From contig JAEWAX010000082.1 of NCBI GenBank assembly GCA_023391425.1, forward strand, positions 1 to 7,188: a stretch of DNA of 7,188 bases, given 5' to 3'. Source of the DNA: Bacillota bacterium (GTDB taxonomy: Bacteria; Bacillota; Clostridia; Acetivibrionales; DSM-1351). The notes beneath the pieces were generated by a model. It did no database searches and was not told the DNA's origin. It saw only the letters and a program-made list of their open reading frames with translations. A program made the position numbers and the translations under genes. Each line of letters starts with the position of its first letter. The stretch's first letter is position 1. This document shows positions 6,436-7,188 of the stretch, one piece after another.

Positions 6436-7188
6436 ACTAACCATTGCTTCTGAGCAAGTGAATGCGGTGCAATCACCAACCAACGCTTCTGAGCCTTCCA
6501 AATGGCAAATAGAAGAAAGTGTTTGCACTAATAATCTAAATCGGATATCCTGCTTTAAAAACAAATTATACATAGCTATTGGATTAGGCGGAACAATCAG
6601 AACCTCACTGGATGGTTTAAATTGGGCAACAAATTTGAATGTTTATCATGCTATTTCTTCTGACCTAAAAGATGTTATATGCACGGATAATCAAATAATA
6701 GTTGTTGGAGACAAGGGAACTATTTTGAGATCAACAGATGGCTCTGATTGGACAATAATTAAGCCAATTACCAGTAATTCAATTTGTAAGGTCATTAATG
6801 GTAATAATACTCTTCTTGCATTTACTGACAAAGCAGGAGAAATTCTTACCTCGAAAGACGGTATCAACTGGAAATTAGGAAAAACTACTTCAAAGAAAAA
6901 TATCTGTGACGCTGTATGGAATGGAAAAGTCTTTGTTATGGTTGGTGCTGATGGAGAAATCAGCACATCAAAAGATGGCTATAGCTGGCAAACAAAAATT
7001 ATAAAAAACAAACCTACTTTTCAAAAGGTTTTATGGAATGGTGAATTGTTTATTGCATTCGGAGCAACAGATAAAAGCATACAATATTATAATTATACTT
7101 CAGGTCAATACATCGCAAGCTCAAAAGACGGATATAACTGGAGTCTTAAAACTATTAAAACTAAAACTCTTAAATGGGACTCTCCAGT
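6359..7188 (+). CDS. Secreted beta-propeller protein, copy 3 (3' partial)
   Basis: This third family member is open for 276 codons and is cut by the window edge, so its end is not seen. It follows copy 2 after a 72-bp spacer that shares the CATAATATGGAGGA sequence. Residues 1-23 are a signal peptide with Phe11 and Ile15 changes relative to the other copies. Residues 21-46 are a doubled 13-residue linker. Trp49, 89, 131, 171, 210 and 261 fall at exactly the same positions as in copy 2. By hand count, about 78% of residues are identical to copy 2 over this length. Some short segments instead match copy 1 exactly at the DNA level, so the gene looks mosaic. If it keeps the family length of about 680 residues, roughly 1.2 kb lies beyond the edge. 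The function is unknown, as for its paralogues. Confidence 0.85.
   Translation, partial: MKKIIGSILSFLILINVFVPVNAEQSLTIASEQVNAVQSPTNASEPSKWQIEESVCTNNLNRISCFKNKLYIAIGLGGTIRTSLDGLNWATNLNVYHAISSDLKDVICTDNQIIVVGDKGTILRSTDGSDWTIIKPITSNSICKVINGNNTLLAFTDKAGEILTSKDGINWKLGKTTSKKNICDAVWNGKVFVMVGADGEISTSKDGYSWQTKIIKNKPTFQKVLWNGELFIAFGATDKSIQYYNYTSGQYIASSKDGYNWSLKTIKTKTLKWDSP
6419..6496 (+). repeat. Two 39-bp tandem repeats in the linker, copy 3
   Basis: Units 6419-6457 and 6458-6496 are in-frame 39-bp tandem repeats encoding V-N-A-E-Q-S-L-T-I-A-S-E-Q and V-N-A-V-Q-S-P-T-N-A-S-E-P. The second unit keeps V-N-A, so a signal-peptidase-like tripeptide occurs twice, though only the first lies next to the hydrophobic core. 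Sharing this duplication with copy 2 but not copy 1 places copies 2 and 3 closer to each other here. Confidence 0.8.

Noticed and set aside
2109..7188. CRISPR array, transposon or phage explanation for the repetitive DNA
   Set aside because: The repeats are in-frame protein units and whole-gene duplications. No spacer-repeat periodicity, transposase, terminal inverted repeats or integrase is present.

Overview
The window looks like chromosomal DNA of a low-G+C Firmicute, most probably a Clostridium-like member of the Clostridia. The reasons are the strongly A/T-biased sequence and codon use, strong Shine-Dalgarno sites (GGAGGA, AGGAGG), a DUF2935 protein and an MhqN/YodC-type nitroreductase, both common in this group. 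This is inference from composition and gene content, not a database match.

Left part (1-1812, minus strand): two ordinary housekeeping or stress genes. One is a two-repeat DUF2935 ferritin-like protein (95-1015). The other is a small FMN nitroreductase (1195-1812). They are separated by 179 bp that holds a credible sigma-A-type promoter for the DUF2935 gene, with a palindrome over its -35 box. A 19-bp motif lies upstream of each gene with 17 of 19 positions identical, so a common regulator is possible. The first 94 bp are not assignable.

Middle (1813-2108): a divergent intergenic region of about 296 bp. It contains inverted repeats and weak promoter candidates for the nitroreductase (leftward) and the propeller genes (rightward).

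Right part (2109-7188, plus strand): a tandem array of three paralogous genes for secreted, repeat-built proteins. Two are complete (686 and 681 aa) and the third runs off the right edge after 276 codons. Each has a near-identical signal peptide, then a chain of about 40-residue beta-propeller-type units ending in an S-x-D-G-x-x-W motif. There are 14 such motifs in each complete protein, plus an N-terminal W strand and a C-terminal half-unit that look like a split 15th blade. No catalytic domain, membrane anchor, sortase signal or cell-wall-binding module is visible. Spacers of about 70 bp with no terminator, and a conserved GGAGGA site before each gene, suggest one operon that probably continues to the right.

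The array is the most interesting part of the window. The signal-peptide segment is identical over 92 bp in copies 1 and 2. Their C-terminal thirds are well conserved, while the central blades differ strongly in sequence and length. The third copy alternates between copy-1-like and copy-2-like segments, as expected from recombination within the family. The function is unknown; a secreted binding or adhesion family that diversifies by duplication and exchange is a hypothesis only.
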